From Thermoplasmata archaeon (GTDB lineage Archaea; Thermoplasmatota; Thermoplasmata; Thermoplasmatales; Thermoplasmataceae): a DNA stretch of 11,547 nt. The translations under genes were made by a program, and so were the position numbers. The DNA lies in assembly GCA_021816385.1 (NCBI GenBank), contig JAKAYJ010000024.1, positions 1-11,547 on the forward strand. Direction: 5' to 3'. The stretch's first letter is position 1; every line of letters starts with the position of its first letter. Of the stretch, positions 1 through 6,858 are shown one piece after another. The notes beneath the pieces were generated by a model. The model was not told where the DNA came from. It searched no databases and saw only the letters and a list, made by a program, of their open reading frames with translations.

Positions 1-630
1 AGCCAAAAATTGCAGGATAAAAGTCATATATTTCATTCAGATTATTTGAAAATGACTATTTCTCCAAATTATGGCACATATCACCACACATCACCAGGGC
101 AATCTGAGAACATTAGAAAAGAATTAAGGAAAGCATTCTATGAGATGTTTGAAATTATGGACAGAACAGACACTGTCAATTGGATTTTAGATGCAGGATG
201 CGGCCTGGGATACCTGTGTGAAGTTTCTGCTTTCTTTTTCAAGAATGCCAAAGTAACAGGAGTTGATCTTTTTGGCACATCCAGTCTACCGGAGGGAAAT
301 ATGAAAAAGGCAATTGAAAACATGGAGGCAGTTGGATTGGAAAGTAGAGTAAACTTTTTCTGTTCTGATCTACGAAAACCTGTATTACCTAGGGACAGCA
401 TTGATCTTTGTGTATCCAGTCCTGTCTTTCATAATCTGGGCGGGGAAAGATTCAAAGCATATTCTAACATTTTTGAAATTTTAACGAAAAATTGGTATTT
501 CATAGTAGGTGACTTTTTCATGAAAGGGAGCGATAGGGAGTTCCTGAAGGAATTGTTTTCCATAGTAAAGGTGAAGGAAAATATCAGGAATATGCAGGAA
601 CAGCATTCTATCCTGGTTCTTAGAAAATGA
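1..630 (+). CDS. class I SAM-dependent methyltransferase, possibly partial at the left edge
   Basis: A Rossmann-fold methyltransferase that probably uses S-adenosylmethionine; the substrate cannot be told. The clearest signature is motif I, ILDAGCGLGYL, followed about 25 residues later by an acidic strand end (VTGVDLF) expected to hold the adenosyl ribose. After it come VNFFCSDLRKPV (motif II/III region) and IDLCVSSPVFHNL (motif IV-like). The frame is open to base 1 (S-Q-K before the TTG at 10), so the protein may start outside the window. TTG at 10 or ATG at 52 are internal alternatives, but the ATG would drop residues that look like part of the fold's lead-in helix. Stop is TGA at 628-630. 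No zinc or membrane features were seen. The methyltransferase call is strong; the exact family is unknown. Confidence 0.8.
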   Translation, partial: SQKLQDKSHIFHSDYLKMTISPNYGTYHHTSPGQSENIRKELRKAFYEMFEIMDRTDTVNWILDAGCGLGYLCEVSAFFFKNAKVTGVDLFGTSSLPEGNMKKAIENMEAVGLESRVNFFCSDLRKPVLPRDSIDLCVSSPVFHNLGGERFKAYSNIFEILTKNWYFIVGDFFMKGSDREFLKELFSIVKVKENIRNMQEQHSILVLRK

Positions 631-739
631 TGAATAAGCGAAGTTTTTATGGCAGTGGGCCAGGTTGAATAACAAAAGACTGCAAAATACAGTTCTGACC
701 TTAACTGAAATTGGAACGGACCTGTGGCTAAAAAGAAAC

Positions 740-746
740 TATAAAA
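740..746 (+). promoter_or_regulatory. TATA box for the DUF5680 gene
   Basis: TATAAAA lies 30 nt before the ATG at 777, in an A-rich setting (purine-rich AAAGAAAC just upstream could act as the BRE). Initiation 24-26 nt downstream of the box centre would leave a leader of about 10 nt with no Shine-Dalgarno sequence. This matches the pattern of other genes here. Confidence 0.55.
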
Positions 747-776
747 CTTTTATTTCTATGTTCTCAATTACCTAAA

Positions 777-1232
777 ATGGAAGATACCGATTATGCTTCG
801 TTTCTGGTTGAGGCTAAAACAAAGGGTTACTCATCAGGAGTTTCGTATCTGCCAGGGGCAATCAAGGGCACAAAGGAGTTCACTTACGAAAAGGGAAGGA
901 TGAAATATATGGATATATACTCCGGTTCACTGTACTTTATCGGGCAGGAACTTATTATTGAAGGCAATGTCCCCCAGTGGGGAATGGTATATTCAGGTGG
1001 CCTAATGGACGACAACTACGGAACTAAGGAGGTGTATGACTTCCTAAGGGATGCACTGAAAAGAGTTCCTGCGGACCTCCCATTAAGGGGAAAGGAATTC
1101 TTTTCCAACAGCAGGTTTGTATATAAGAATCTTACAGAAGGAGATCTTGGACACTTCCTCGGATACGAAACAATAGAGCACGGGGAAAATCTGGTGTACG
1201 AATTACACTATTCCGGCGGCTTCATAGAATAA
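777..1232 (+). CDS. DUF5680 domain protein
   Basis: A 151-residue soluble protein. Its opening, FLVEAKTKGYSSG, then EFTYEKGRMKYMDIYSG, FIGQELI and WGMVYSGG match my memory of the DUF5680 family, where a FIGxE step and a GMxYxG strand are the conserved core. The family has no assigned biochemical function that I know of. In bacteria the domain is often fused to a helix-turn-helix, but no DNA-binding domain is present here, so this is the stand-alone form. The C-terminal half (helix YDFLRDALKRVP, then SRFVYKN and a beta end) completes the fold. Start ATG at 777 follows a TATA box by the leaderless spacing; no SD is visible. Its stop is 8 nt from the stop of the convergent gene at 1241. Confidence 0.75.
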   Translation: MEDTDYASFLVEAKTKGYSSGVSYLPGAIKGTKEFTYEKGRMKYMDIYSGSLYFIGQELIIEGNVPQWGMVYSGGLMDDNYGTKEVYDFLRDALKRVPADLPLRGKEFFSNSRFVYKNLTEGDLGHFLGYETIEHGENLVYELHYSGGFIE

Positions 1233-1240
1233 GGAGAATG

Positions 1241-1678
1241 TCAGGATGATGTTATGAACTCCAGAGAAAGGTTGCCTGCGTAATTGTGAGATGGCATTGT
1301 CACAATTATTGGTATGGTTCCACCTGGTCCTGTCAACTGGTAACTAGATTGTTCGAGCGCAGCAGTAAATCCTGAAGTCATTGATACTACCCCTGTTATA
1401 TCAACAGTGGTGCTGATTCCATTATCCTTAAGTTGAATATCAAGAACCATTTTTTTTCCTGTAGAAAATGTATCCTTGCCATATGCATAGGAATATGTCT
1501 TGATTTTCTTATCCGAAAAACTTACACTTATACTCTGGATATTTACAGTTCCGCCATTATAAAAACCAAGTACTGCAAGAATTGCGAAGGCAATGATAAA
1601 AACTACTATAACTGAACCAAAAACCTTCAACCCAAGCCTTCTTCTTATCCATGGTCTTTCTACTTCAAGCGGTTTCAT
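1241..1678 (-). CDS. single-pass membrane protein with extracytoplasmic beta-rich domain
   Basis: A 145-residue protein of unknown function. The N-terminus is basic (RRRLGLK, residues 12-18) and leads into one long hydrophobic helix at about residues 19-40. By the positive-inside rule this gives a signal-anchor with the C-terminus outside. Residues 41-145 alternate hydrophobic and polar positions and end with NYAGNLSLEF, as in a small beta-sandwich. There are no cysteines and one N-glycosylation sequon (NLS) near the end. The gene starts 88 nt downstream of the hemerythrin-like gene on the same strand. A weak AT-rich element near 1703-1712 could be its own TATA box. I do not recognise the family. 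Confidence 0.7.
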   Translation of the reverse strand: MKPLEVERPWIRRRLGLKVFGSVIVVFIIAFAILAVLGFYNGGTVNIQSISVSFSDKKIKTYSYAYGKDTFSTGKKMVLDIQLKDNGISTTVDITGVVSMTSGFTAALEQSSYQLTGPGGTIPIIVTMPSHNYAGNLSLEFITSS

Positions 1679-1766
1679 TCCAAGCGAAAAGAAATTTGTT
1701 CTGGCTATTTACATTTTTGCAGTATTTTGATTTTCTTTTCTTACCGGTTTTGTTTCTCATCCAGAA

Positions 1767-2267
1767 TCATCTGAAGACATATGAAAAAAAATCCTTAGAA
1801 ATCCCAGTTATCGTGGAATATGATCCCAAACCAAAGCTTTCAATTATGTTTCCCACTTCTGTCATAGTATTCTTCTTTACATTATCTTCAATATCCTTCC
1901 AGTAAGTGAACAGGGAATCCTCTTCACTGTTGTTATGATCCTGCAACAGTTTGAAGAAAAGTGGAACCCTTGTTTTCAGAATATCAAAATTCTCTTCATC
2001 TTTCCATTTTATTATATTGGAGGCAAGAGTCTCCAGTAATCTGTGATCTGCCATTATCCTATCAACATTTCTTATCAGATCCATTTTCTCTCCATCATAA
2101 ACATCCTTTATCACAGGAACAAAAACTCTTTCCTCAATTTCAATATGGCATTTCTTCAGATACTCAACAAAAACTTGAAAATCGCTGGATTCAGAATCAA
2201 ACTTGAAATTGTTGCTAATGTGCCTGATAGCACTATGCTCAGTCATGAGAACTTCAACAACATCCAT
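1767..2267 (-). CDS. hemerythrin-like HHE domain protein
   Basis: A 166-residue all-helical protein with the ligand pattern of the hemerythrin/HHE cation-binding fold: H11 (TEHSAIRH), H41 and E45 (CHIEIEE, an HxxxE pair), H75 (MADHRLLE), and H111 with E115 (LLQDHNNSEED). These fall on four successive helices, as in proteins that hold a di-iron centre and bind O2, NO or peroxide-type ligands. The last pair is HxxxE rather than the HxxxxD of classical hemerythrin, a variation seen in HHE proteins. Residues 130-166 form an extra C-terminal tail with no recognised domain. In an iron-rich, oxidising habitat a role in oxygen or nitrosative stress or iron handling is plausible, but that is inference. 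The start is ATG at 2267; no SD is visible. It diverges from the dehydrogenase gene. Confidence 0.85.
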   Translation of the reverse strand: MDVVEVLMTEHSAIRHISNNFKFDSESSDFQVFVEYLKKCHIEIEERVFVPVIKDVYDGEKMDLIRNVDRIMADHRLLETLASNIIKWKDEENFDILKTRVPLFFKLLQDHNNSEEDSLFTYWKDIEDNVKKNTMTEVGNIIESFGLGSYSTITGISKDFFSYVFR

Positions 2268-2364
2268 GTGAATGGATCATACCTATCTATTCAAACGTTT
2301 GGAAACAAACTTTACTCTCTACAAGTTTTTGACAAGTTGAAATAGAAGTATGGCATGTAAATTC

Positions 2365-3339
2365 ATGAAGGCATATGTTATGGATAAATTTGGAATCGAG
2401 AATATTGAGATAAAGGAGGTTAAGGAACCATCTTCTACAAAAGGTTTCGTCAAGGTAAGTCCAGTAATGGCAGGAATTAACCCGCTGGATTATAACGTTA
2501 TAGCAGGAAAGGTTCTGTATGGTATCCAGCCAATGCCACACATACCGGGTTCAGAGATACTAGCCGTGGTGAAGGAGGATAACGGCAAATTCAAGAAAGG
2601 GGATCGTGTTGTTGTATACAACAGGATATATGATGGAACATGCGAATACTGCATATCCGGAAGGGAATACCTGTGCCCTAACGGGGGTATTTACGGGGTG
2701 GTTAGTAATGGTGGATTTGCAGAAACCCTTTTGATCAGGGAAGAAAATCTATTCCGGGTACCTGATATGATTTCAGATGAGGTTGCTGTTTCCTTTCCGA
2801 TAGCAGCAATGACACCATATCATGCACTCAAGGAGGCAGGGGCAAGGGCAGGCCAGTCATTGATAGTATATGGTGCTTCAGGAAACACTGGCATATTTGC
2901 TATGCAGCTAGCAAACATTATGGGCATGAAAGTTTTTGCAGTATCCACAAAGGGTTATCTTGATGAATACGGGGCCACAGAAACATTTCAGGCTGAAAAA
3001 ATTCCAGAGAATTTCAAAGCAGATGTAGTGATCAATCCACTGGGTGGCGAGCTGTTCTCAAAGTCTCTTGCCCATGTTCAGAAGAGGGGAAAGCTCATAA
3101 CATTTGGAGTGCTGAACGGTCGGGAGACCACAATAGACATAGGCAGGATATATACAAATGAATTGAGTATTATGGGATCAACAGGTGGAAGCAGGAAAGA
3201 CATGAGGGAACTGATTGACCTGGCTTCAGAGAGAAAACTGAAGGTTAAAATAGATCGAATCTTTAAGCACGATGAACTTAAAGATGCACTGGTTTATTTT
3301 GGGAAACCAAGAGACGGAAGGGTATTGATCAGGTTTTAG
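2365..3339 (+). CDS. medium-chain dehydrogenase/reductase (alcohol dehydrogenase / quinone oxidoreductase-like)
   Basis: A zinc-containing-lobe MDR enzyme, NAD(P)H-dependent by its Rossmann signature VYGASGNTGIFAMQLA. The N-terminal GroES-like domain reads GINPLDYN and HIPGSE, where classical zinc alcohol dehydrogenases have GxCxxD and xxPGHE. The catalytic-zinc Cys and His are therefore Asn and Ser, as in quinone oxidoreductase and enoyl reductase relatives. The structural-zinc lobe is kept as DxxCxxCxxxxxxxC, with Asp in place of the first Cys. The substrate is unknown; reduction of an enone, enoyl-CoA or quinone-like substrate is as likely as alcohol oxidation. I chose Met at 2365 because the family begins MKAxxx; an in-frame ATG at 2350 would add MACKF. 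Its 3' end overlaps the convergent rpe by 11 nt. Confidence 0.85.
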   Translation: MKAYVMDKFGIENIEIKEVKEPSSTKGFVKVSPVMAGINPLDYNVIAGKVLYGIQPMPHIPGSEILAVVKEDNGKFKKGDRVVVYNRIYDGTCEYCISGREYLCPNGGIYGVVSNGGFAETLLIREENLFRVPDMISDEVAVSFPIAAMTPYHALKEAGARAGQSLIVYGASGNTGIFAMQLANIMGMKVFAVSTKGYLDEYGATETFQAEKIPENFKADVVINPLGGELFSKSLAHVQKRGKLITFGVLNGRETTIDIGRIYTNELSIMGSTGGSRKDMRELIDLASERKLKVKIDRIFKHDELKDALVYFGKPRDGRVLIRF

Positions 3340-3985
3340 ATCTTGCAAGATTTTTAAGATTGGAAATATTCTTCCTGATATCTCCACCATAAATATATGA
3401 AGCGGAAACAAGTATGTCTGCTCCAGAATCAACTGCAATCTGGCCTGTATTATTATTGATGCCACCGTCTATTTCAATCTGGGTATCAAGGGAGTTTTCG
3501 TAGATATATTCCCTAGCTTCCCTAATCTTTTGTGTCATTCCATTTATGAAACCCTGTCCTGAAAATCCAGGATAAACAGTCATTATAAGAAGTATTTCCG
3601 CTTCACTCAAAAGGTCACTGACAGCAGAGAAAGGTGTGTCTGGATTGATTACTATCCCATAGCTTTTTCCCGCCTCTTTCACTTCCCTGAAACACTTTTT
3701 CAGGTTGACAGGCGACTCGTAATGAAACATAAGTATGTCAGCACCGGCTTTAGAGAAAACCTTCCAGTACTTATCAGGATTAGTCACCATCATATGTGCC
3801 TCGAGAGGAAGATCAGTGCACCTCCTTATGGCGGAAATCAAGTCCCCTCCCATTGTGAGATTTGGAACAAAATGGCCATCCATTATATCCAGATGAAACT
3901 GATCTGCACCAGAATCTACGCTTATTTCAATCTGATCCCTGAGAAGTTCCAGTCTGCATGATATGACTGAAGGTGAAACTTTCAT
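3329..3985 (-). CDS. rpe: ribulose-phosphate 3-epimerase
   Basis: A TIM-barrel enzyme that interconverts D-ribulose 5-phosphate and D-xylulose 5-phosphate in the cytoplasm, linking the non-oxidative pentose phosphate reactions. Its 218 residues match the family length. Signature elements are all present: FHLDIMDGHFVPNLT (H31, D33 and the MDG loop), LEAHMMV (H64), VYPGFSGQGF (residues 137-146, phosphate-side loop) and IEIDGGIN (D173, the second acid of the metal/proton-transfer site). The metal-site set H31, D33, H64, D173 is intact, so the enzyme should be active. It starts with ATG at 3985 with no SD; a TATA-like AAAAGTAAAT at 4011-4020 lies about 30 nt upstream, inside an inverted repeat. 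The 3' end overlaps the dehydrogenase gene. Confidence 0.95.
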   Translation of the reverse strand: MKVSPSVISCRLELLRDQIEISVDSGADQFHLDIMDGHFVPNLTMGGDLISAIRRCTDLPLEAHMMVTNPDKYWKVFSKAGADILMFHYESPVNLKKCFREVKEAGKSYGIVINPDTPFSAVSDLLSEAEILLIMTVYPGFSGQGFINGMTQKIREAREYIYENSLDTQIEIDGGINNNTGQIAVDSGADILVSASYIYGGDIRKNISNLKNLARSKT

Positions 3986-4012
3986 GTTTATTCCATATGT
4001 ATTACACGTGAT

Positions 4013-4029
4013 TTACTTTTCTAAAGTAA
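4013..4029. repeat. 17-bp inverted repeat over the rpe promoter
   Basis: TTACTTT (4013-4019), a 3-bp spacer, then AAAGTAA (4023-4029) form a perfect 7-bp dyad. It overlaps the TATA-like element of rpe and is about 110 nt from the start of the divergent gene at 4139. A dimeric regulator could bind here. AT-rich DNA gives such dyads by chance, so the operator role is a guess. Confidence 0.4.
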
Positions 4030-4106
4030 GTGACTTCCTGAATACTCCTGGTATATAAACAATGGAATCTGGACTGCATAAATATAAGCAATATTGATCA
4101 TGGGAT

Positions 4107-4118
4107 ATATTTAAATAC
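4107..4118 (+). promoter_or_regulatory. TATA box for the rubrerythrin-like gene
   Basis: TATATTTAAATA is centred 27 nt before the ATG at 4139, the spacing that makes the transcript start at or next to the start codon. This is one of the cleanest archaeal promoters in the window and decides the start at 4139 over the in-frame TTG codons at 4130 and 4133. Confidence 0.7.
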
Positions 4119-4138
4119 TGTGTAATAGATTGTTGATC

Positions 4139-4636
4139 ATGGTGGAAAATAGAGACACTGTTTCGGGTAAGCCACCAGATGAAGTGATGGAGAAGATAGT
4201 CTCGAAACTTATTTCTGTGAAGAGGAACGTAATAAGTAAATACGAAGCAATAAGAGAAGTCAGCAAACTCCACAACACAATCCAGATTCTGGATGAATTG
4301 ATTGAACTGGAGAACAGGGACATAGAGATACTGGAGAATGCCGAAGCATTAGAGCAGGTAATGTATTCAAGAAGAAGCGGGAAAGAGCAGGACTATGGAT
4401 CCCTGGATCATATCATATCAACCGATCCAGAGCCAGAGAAGGATGATCCAAAGAGTATTCTGGCATGGTCAATTTCAAAATCCGATGAAATATACAAAAT
4501 AGCTGATCTTCTGAGTGGAGAGTATGATGATGAAAACCTTAAGAAGCTCTTGAAGAACATTGCAGAGAGTGAAATGAAAAGGAAGAACAGGATGACGGAA
4601 CTCTACGAAGATATAATAAACAAGGATGACTGGTAA
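4139..4636 (+). CDS. helical protein, possible degenerate rubrerythrin/ferritin-like
   Basis: A 165-residue, highly charged, all-helical protein without Cys or membrane segments. Two halves each resemble a helix pair of the rubrerythrin-like ferritin fold. The second half (about 106-158) reads SDEIYKIADLL...LLKNIAESEMKRKNRMTELYEDI, like the usual FYxxLAE...LAEEExxHxxxL pattern. The di-iron ExxH pairs are not kept: the first half has E58-N-R-D61 and the second E145-M-K-R148. If the fold call is right, this is a ligand-less relative that cannot hold a di-iron centre. A plain coiled-coil protein is the alternative. The start is ATG at 4139, leaderless. It is followed 118 nt later by the ABC1-kinase gene, which has its own promoter. 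Confidence 0.6.
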   Translation: MVENRDTVSGKPPDEVMEKIVSKLISVKRNVISKYEAIREVSKLHNTIQILDELIELENRDIEILENAEALEQVMYSRRSGKEQDYGSLDHIISTDPEPEKDDPKSILAWSISKSDEIYKIADLLSGEYDDENLKKLLKNIAESEMKRKNRMTELYEDIINKDDW

Positions 4637-4720
4637 TCCTCACTTACATTTTATGATCCACAAAAACTTGGTCAATACCTGTATTCCCATTTTCGTTCCA
4701 TAAAAGTTAAAACATTCCAG

Positions 4721-4733
4721 TATATGTTAAATA
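4721..4733 (+). promoter_or_regulatory. TATA box for the ABC1-kinase gene
   Basis: TATATGTTAAATA is centred about 27 nt before the ATG at 4755. That fits leaderless transcription, as no SD precedes this start. It shows the kinase gene can be transcribed separately from the gene before it. Confidence 0.65.
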
Positions 4734-4754
4734 CAATCTGAAATTACCATTTTC

Positions 4755-6317
4755 ATGGAAGAAGACAGGGATATTCTGAAAGGACTACTCAGGAGGGAGA
4801 TACGGATATTCTTTCTTCTTTATCCCACATTCAGACGATTCCAGAAAGACAGGAAAAGCGCTAAAAGTGAGAGTGGAAAGGACTGGGACTACCGCAGGGA
4901 AAGGAATGGTAAGAAAGCAGTTCAGCTTTTCATAGAACTTGGTCCTGCTTTCATAAAACTTGGGCAGATACTTTCTGCAAGACCGGACCTGCTCCCCAAG
5001 GAATATATATCTTCCTTTGAGAAGTTGCAGGATAGTGTTCCACCATCACCATTTGAAGATGTCAGACCAACCCTGGAAAAGAATCTAGGAAAACTTGATG
5101 AAGTGTTCGATAAATTTGATGAGGAAGCGATCTCCGGAGCATCACTTGGACAGGTATATAGGGCAACGTACATGGGCAGGGATGTGGCTGTAAAGGTGAA
5201 CAGACCAGATGCAGAGTTCATCATAAAGAGGGATATTGTCATCCTTGACAGGATACTGAAGCTTGCAAAAGGAAGAATCGAGAACTTCCTGTATATGAGT
5301 ATCAACAATGTTCTCAGAGATTTCCGTAAGAGGATAATTGACGAGATGAACTATGAAAAGGAGGCATCCAATTCAAAGAGAATTGCAAAGAATATAGCAG
5401 GAAGGGAAAGGATCATAGTGCCCAGGGTTTACGATGAAATATCATCGAAACAGGTGCTCGTAATGGATTATATTTCTGGAACGAAGATAACCGATATAAA
5501 AAAGCTAAAGGAAAAAAATATTGATACTGTGAAACTTGCCTATGACCTTGATATTTCCTTCATAAGGATGCTCCTCAGGGATGATATTTTTCATGCAGAT
5601 CCTCATCCAGGAAACCTTTCGGTAACTGATTCCGGTGAAATCATTCTTTATGATTTCGGGATGGTAGGGGACCTTGATGATAATACCAGGTATTATCTCC
5701 TGTCACTCTACGATGGCCTTACCAGGGGCGACATAGATCAGATAGTAGATTCTCTTATCGGTGTTAAAGCCCTCTCTCCTGCCGCAAACAGGGGGATTAT
5801 AAAGAGAAGTGTTGAACTTGGGATGGCTGGCATGTCCGGAAAGAGGGCTGAGGATAGCGAGATAAGGGAATTACTGGAGGTTGCAAACGATGTCGTCTTC
5901 GAATTTCCATTCAGGCTTCCAACATCCCTTGTCCTCTACATGAGAATGAGTTCACTGCTGGAAGGAATTTGCCTCTCCCTCGATCCTGATTTCAAGTTTG
6001 TGAAGGTCTTGAGAAAACTGTTCATGGAAGAAGGATTATTGAAAGAATTATATGAAAAGCAGATAAGCATGTTCCTGGAAGACTCTGTTCGTTCCATAGA
6101 GGCAGGAGTGGCAATACTTCCACTTATCAGGAGAAAACTTGAAAGCGAAGAAGAGAAGCCTGAAGTGAGAAGGAGGCACAGCATACCAATGGCTATTTTT
6201 GGAGGATTCTTGCTTTTATCCGGGATTTATGAATATGAGAGAATCCCGGAGGCGGGTTATTTACTATTCGGGATCGGTTTACTTTTCAGTCTCTATTCTG
6301 TGATGAGGAAGGAATAG
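4755..6317 (+). CDS. ABC1/UbiB/ADCK-family atypical protein kinase, membrane-anchored
   Basis: A 520-residue member of the ABC1 (UbiB/COQ8) family, ATPase/kinase-like proteins tied to isoprenoid-quinone and membrane-lipid metabolism. Visible motifs in order: the family-specific KxGQ (K68-L-G-Q71), the Ala-rich-loop equivalent SGASLGQ (127-133), the VAVKV lysine K147, the acidic pair in IIDEMNYEKEA (about 195-204), the catalytic loop HADPHPGN (280-287) and the DFG metal site (300-302). All key positions for ATP binding are present. After the kinase lobe, a helical region and a charged linker lead to two hydrophobic helices at about 464-483 and 495-516, which would anchor it in the membrane with little outside. 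Archaea of this type make menaquinone-like quinones, so a role in their synthesis is plausible but inferred. A T-run follows the stop. Start ATG is leaderless. Confidence 0.92.
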   Translation: MEEDRDILKGLLRREIRIFFLLYPTFRRFQKDRKSAKSESGKDWDYRRERNGKKAVQLFIELGPAFIKLGQILSARPDLLPKEYISSFEKLQDSVPPSPFEDVRPTLEKNLGKLDEVFDKFDEEAISGASLGQVYRATYMGRDVAVKVNRPDAEFIIKRDIVILDRILKLAKGRIENFLYMSINNVLRDFRKRIIDEMNYEKEASNSKRIAKNIAGRERIIVPRVYDEISSKQVLVMDYISGTKITDIKKLKEKNIDTVKLAYDLDISFIRMLLRDDIFHADPHPGNLSVTDSGEIILYDFGMVGDLDDNTRYYLLSLYDGLTRGDIDQIVDSLIGVKALSPAANRGIIKRSVELGMAGMSGKRAEDSEIRELLEVANDVVFEFPFRLPTSLVLYMRMSSLLEGICLSLDPDFKFVKVLRKLFMEEGLLKELYEKQISMFLEDSVRSIEAGVAILPLIRRKLESEEEKPEVRRRHSIPMAIFGGFLLLSGIYEYERIPEAGYLLFGIGLLFSLYSVMRKE

Positions 6318-6320
6318 TCA

Positions 6321-6327
6321 TTTTTTT
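6321..6327 (+). terminator. oligo-T terminator after the ABC1-kinase gene
   Basis: Seven T residues occur 4 nt after the kinase stop codon, without a stem-loop. Archaeal transcription ends at T-runs of this kind. A new promoter follows about 45 nt later. Confidence 0.5.
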
Positions 6328-6369
6328 CTCATAAATTGCAGGCATCCGTTACGCAAATACTATGGTAAT

Positions 6370-6377
6370 ACTTATAG
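6370..6377 (+). promoter_or_regulatory. TATA-like element for the four-helix membrane protein
   Basis: ACTTATAG is centred about 26 nt before the ATG at 6400, in line with leaderless initiation. The match to a consensus TATA box is moderate. Confidence 0.4.
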
Positions 6378-6399
6378 CATATAGTTTGATCAGGAATCA

Positions 6400-6858
6400 A
6401 TGGGTTCACTGTTCAGCAGGCTAATGAAAGATGTCACTGGAGGATATACGCCAACAAAGATTGTCAGATTTACCTTGATGGCTTTTGCAATTCTTGATGC
6501 AGCAGCTCATTTATATGCATCTCCTGCATCATATCCACTGGTCACATTCTGGCTTGAAATTGAAGTTTCAGCGTTCATAATAATCGCCATAGTCTTCCTG
6601 CTTGGCCTCAAGATATGGTATATTCCATCCATACTGTTTACATTATTCAACCTGGTTGTATATCTCGTATCCGGAATAATACCTCTCCCGCCAATTTCAG
6701 GAGCGCCTCTCGTAGGCCATGTGCAATTTGAATCTTACTCCTTTGGAAGGGCATTCTCCCTTGTTGCATGGATATATATTATAATTGTTGGGCTGATCAT
6801 GTTGAGGTACGATAGGGGATCTAAATTGAACGACCTTCTGAAGGAAGATGAGAACTAA
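6400..6858 (+). CDS. small polytopic membrane protein, four predicted helices
   Basis: A 152-residue integral membrane protein of unknown function. Hydrophobic segments lie at about 22-42, 47-70, 72-95 and 118-138, separated by short polar turns. The N-terminus (SRLMKDVTGGYTPTK) and the acidic, charged C-terminus (RYDRGSKLNDLLKEDEN) both look cytoplasmic. No catalytic motif, cysteine pair or transporter signature is visible. The start is ATG at 6400 with a TATA-like element at leaderless spacing. The last 38 nt are shared, antisense, with the end of the convergent glycosyltransferase gene. Confidence 0.7.
   Translation: MGSLFSRLMKDVTGGYTPTKIVRFTLMAFAILDAAAHLYASPASYPLVTFWLEIEVSAFIIIAIVFLLGLKIWYIPSILFTLFNLVVYLVSGIIPLPPISGAPLVGHVQFESYSFGRAFSLVAWIYIIIVGLIMLRYDRGSKLNDLLKEDEN

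Noticed and set aside
630..668. 12-codon ORF overlapping the methyltransferase stop (ATGA)
   Set aside because: It is too short, with no conservation evidence and no promoter or SD.
625..710. C/D-box-like RNA: ATGATGA at 625-631 and CTGA motifs near 694-708
   Set aside because: No C' or D' boxes or terminal stem are in place; the ATGATGA arises from the methyltransferase stop region.
1433..2345. Plus-strand ORFs of 60-100 codons opposite the membrane protein and hemerythrin genes
   Set aside because: They are antisense shadows of genes with clear domain or topology signatures; their translations are low-complexity or lack motifs.
4130..4138. TTG start at 4130 for the rubrerythrin-like gene
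   Set aside because: The TATA box spacing fits ATG at 4139, and leaderless genes prefer ATG.
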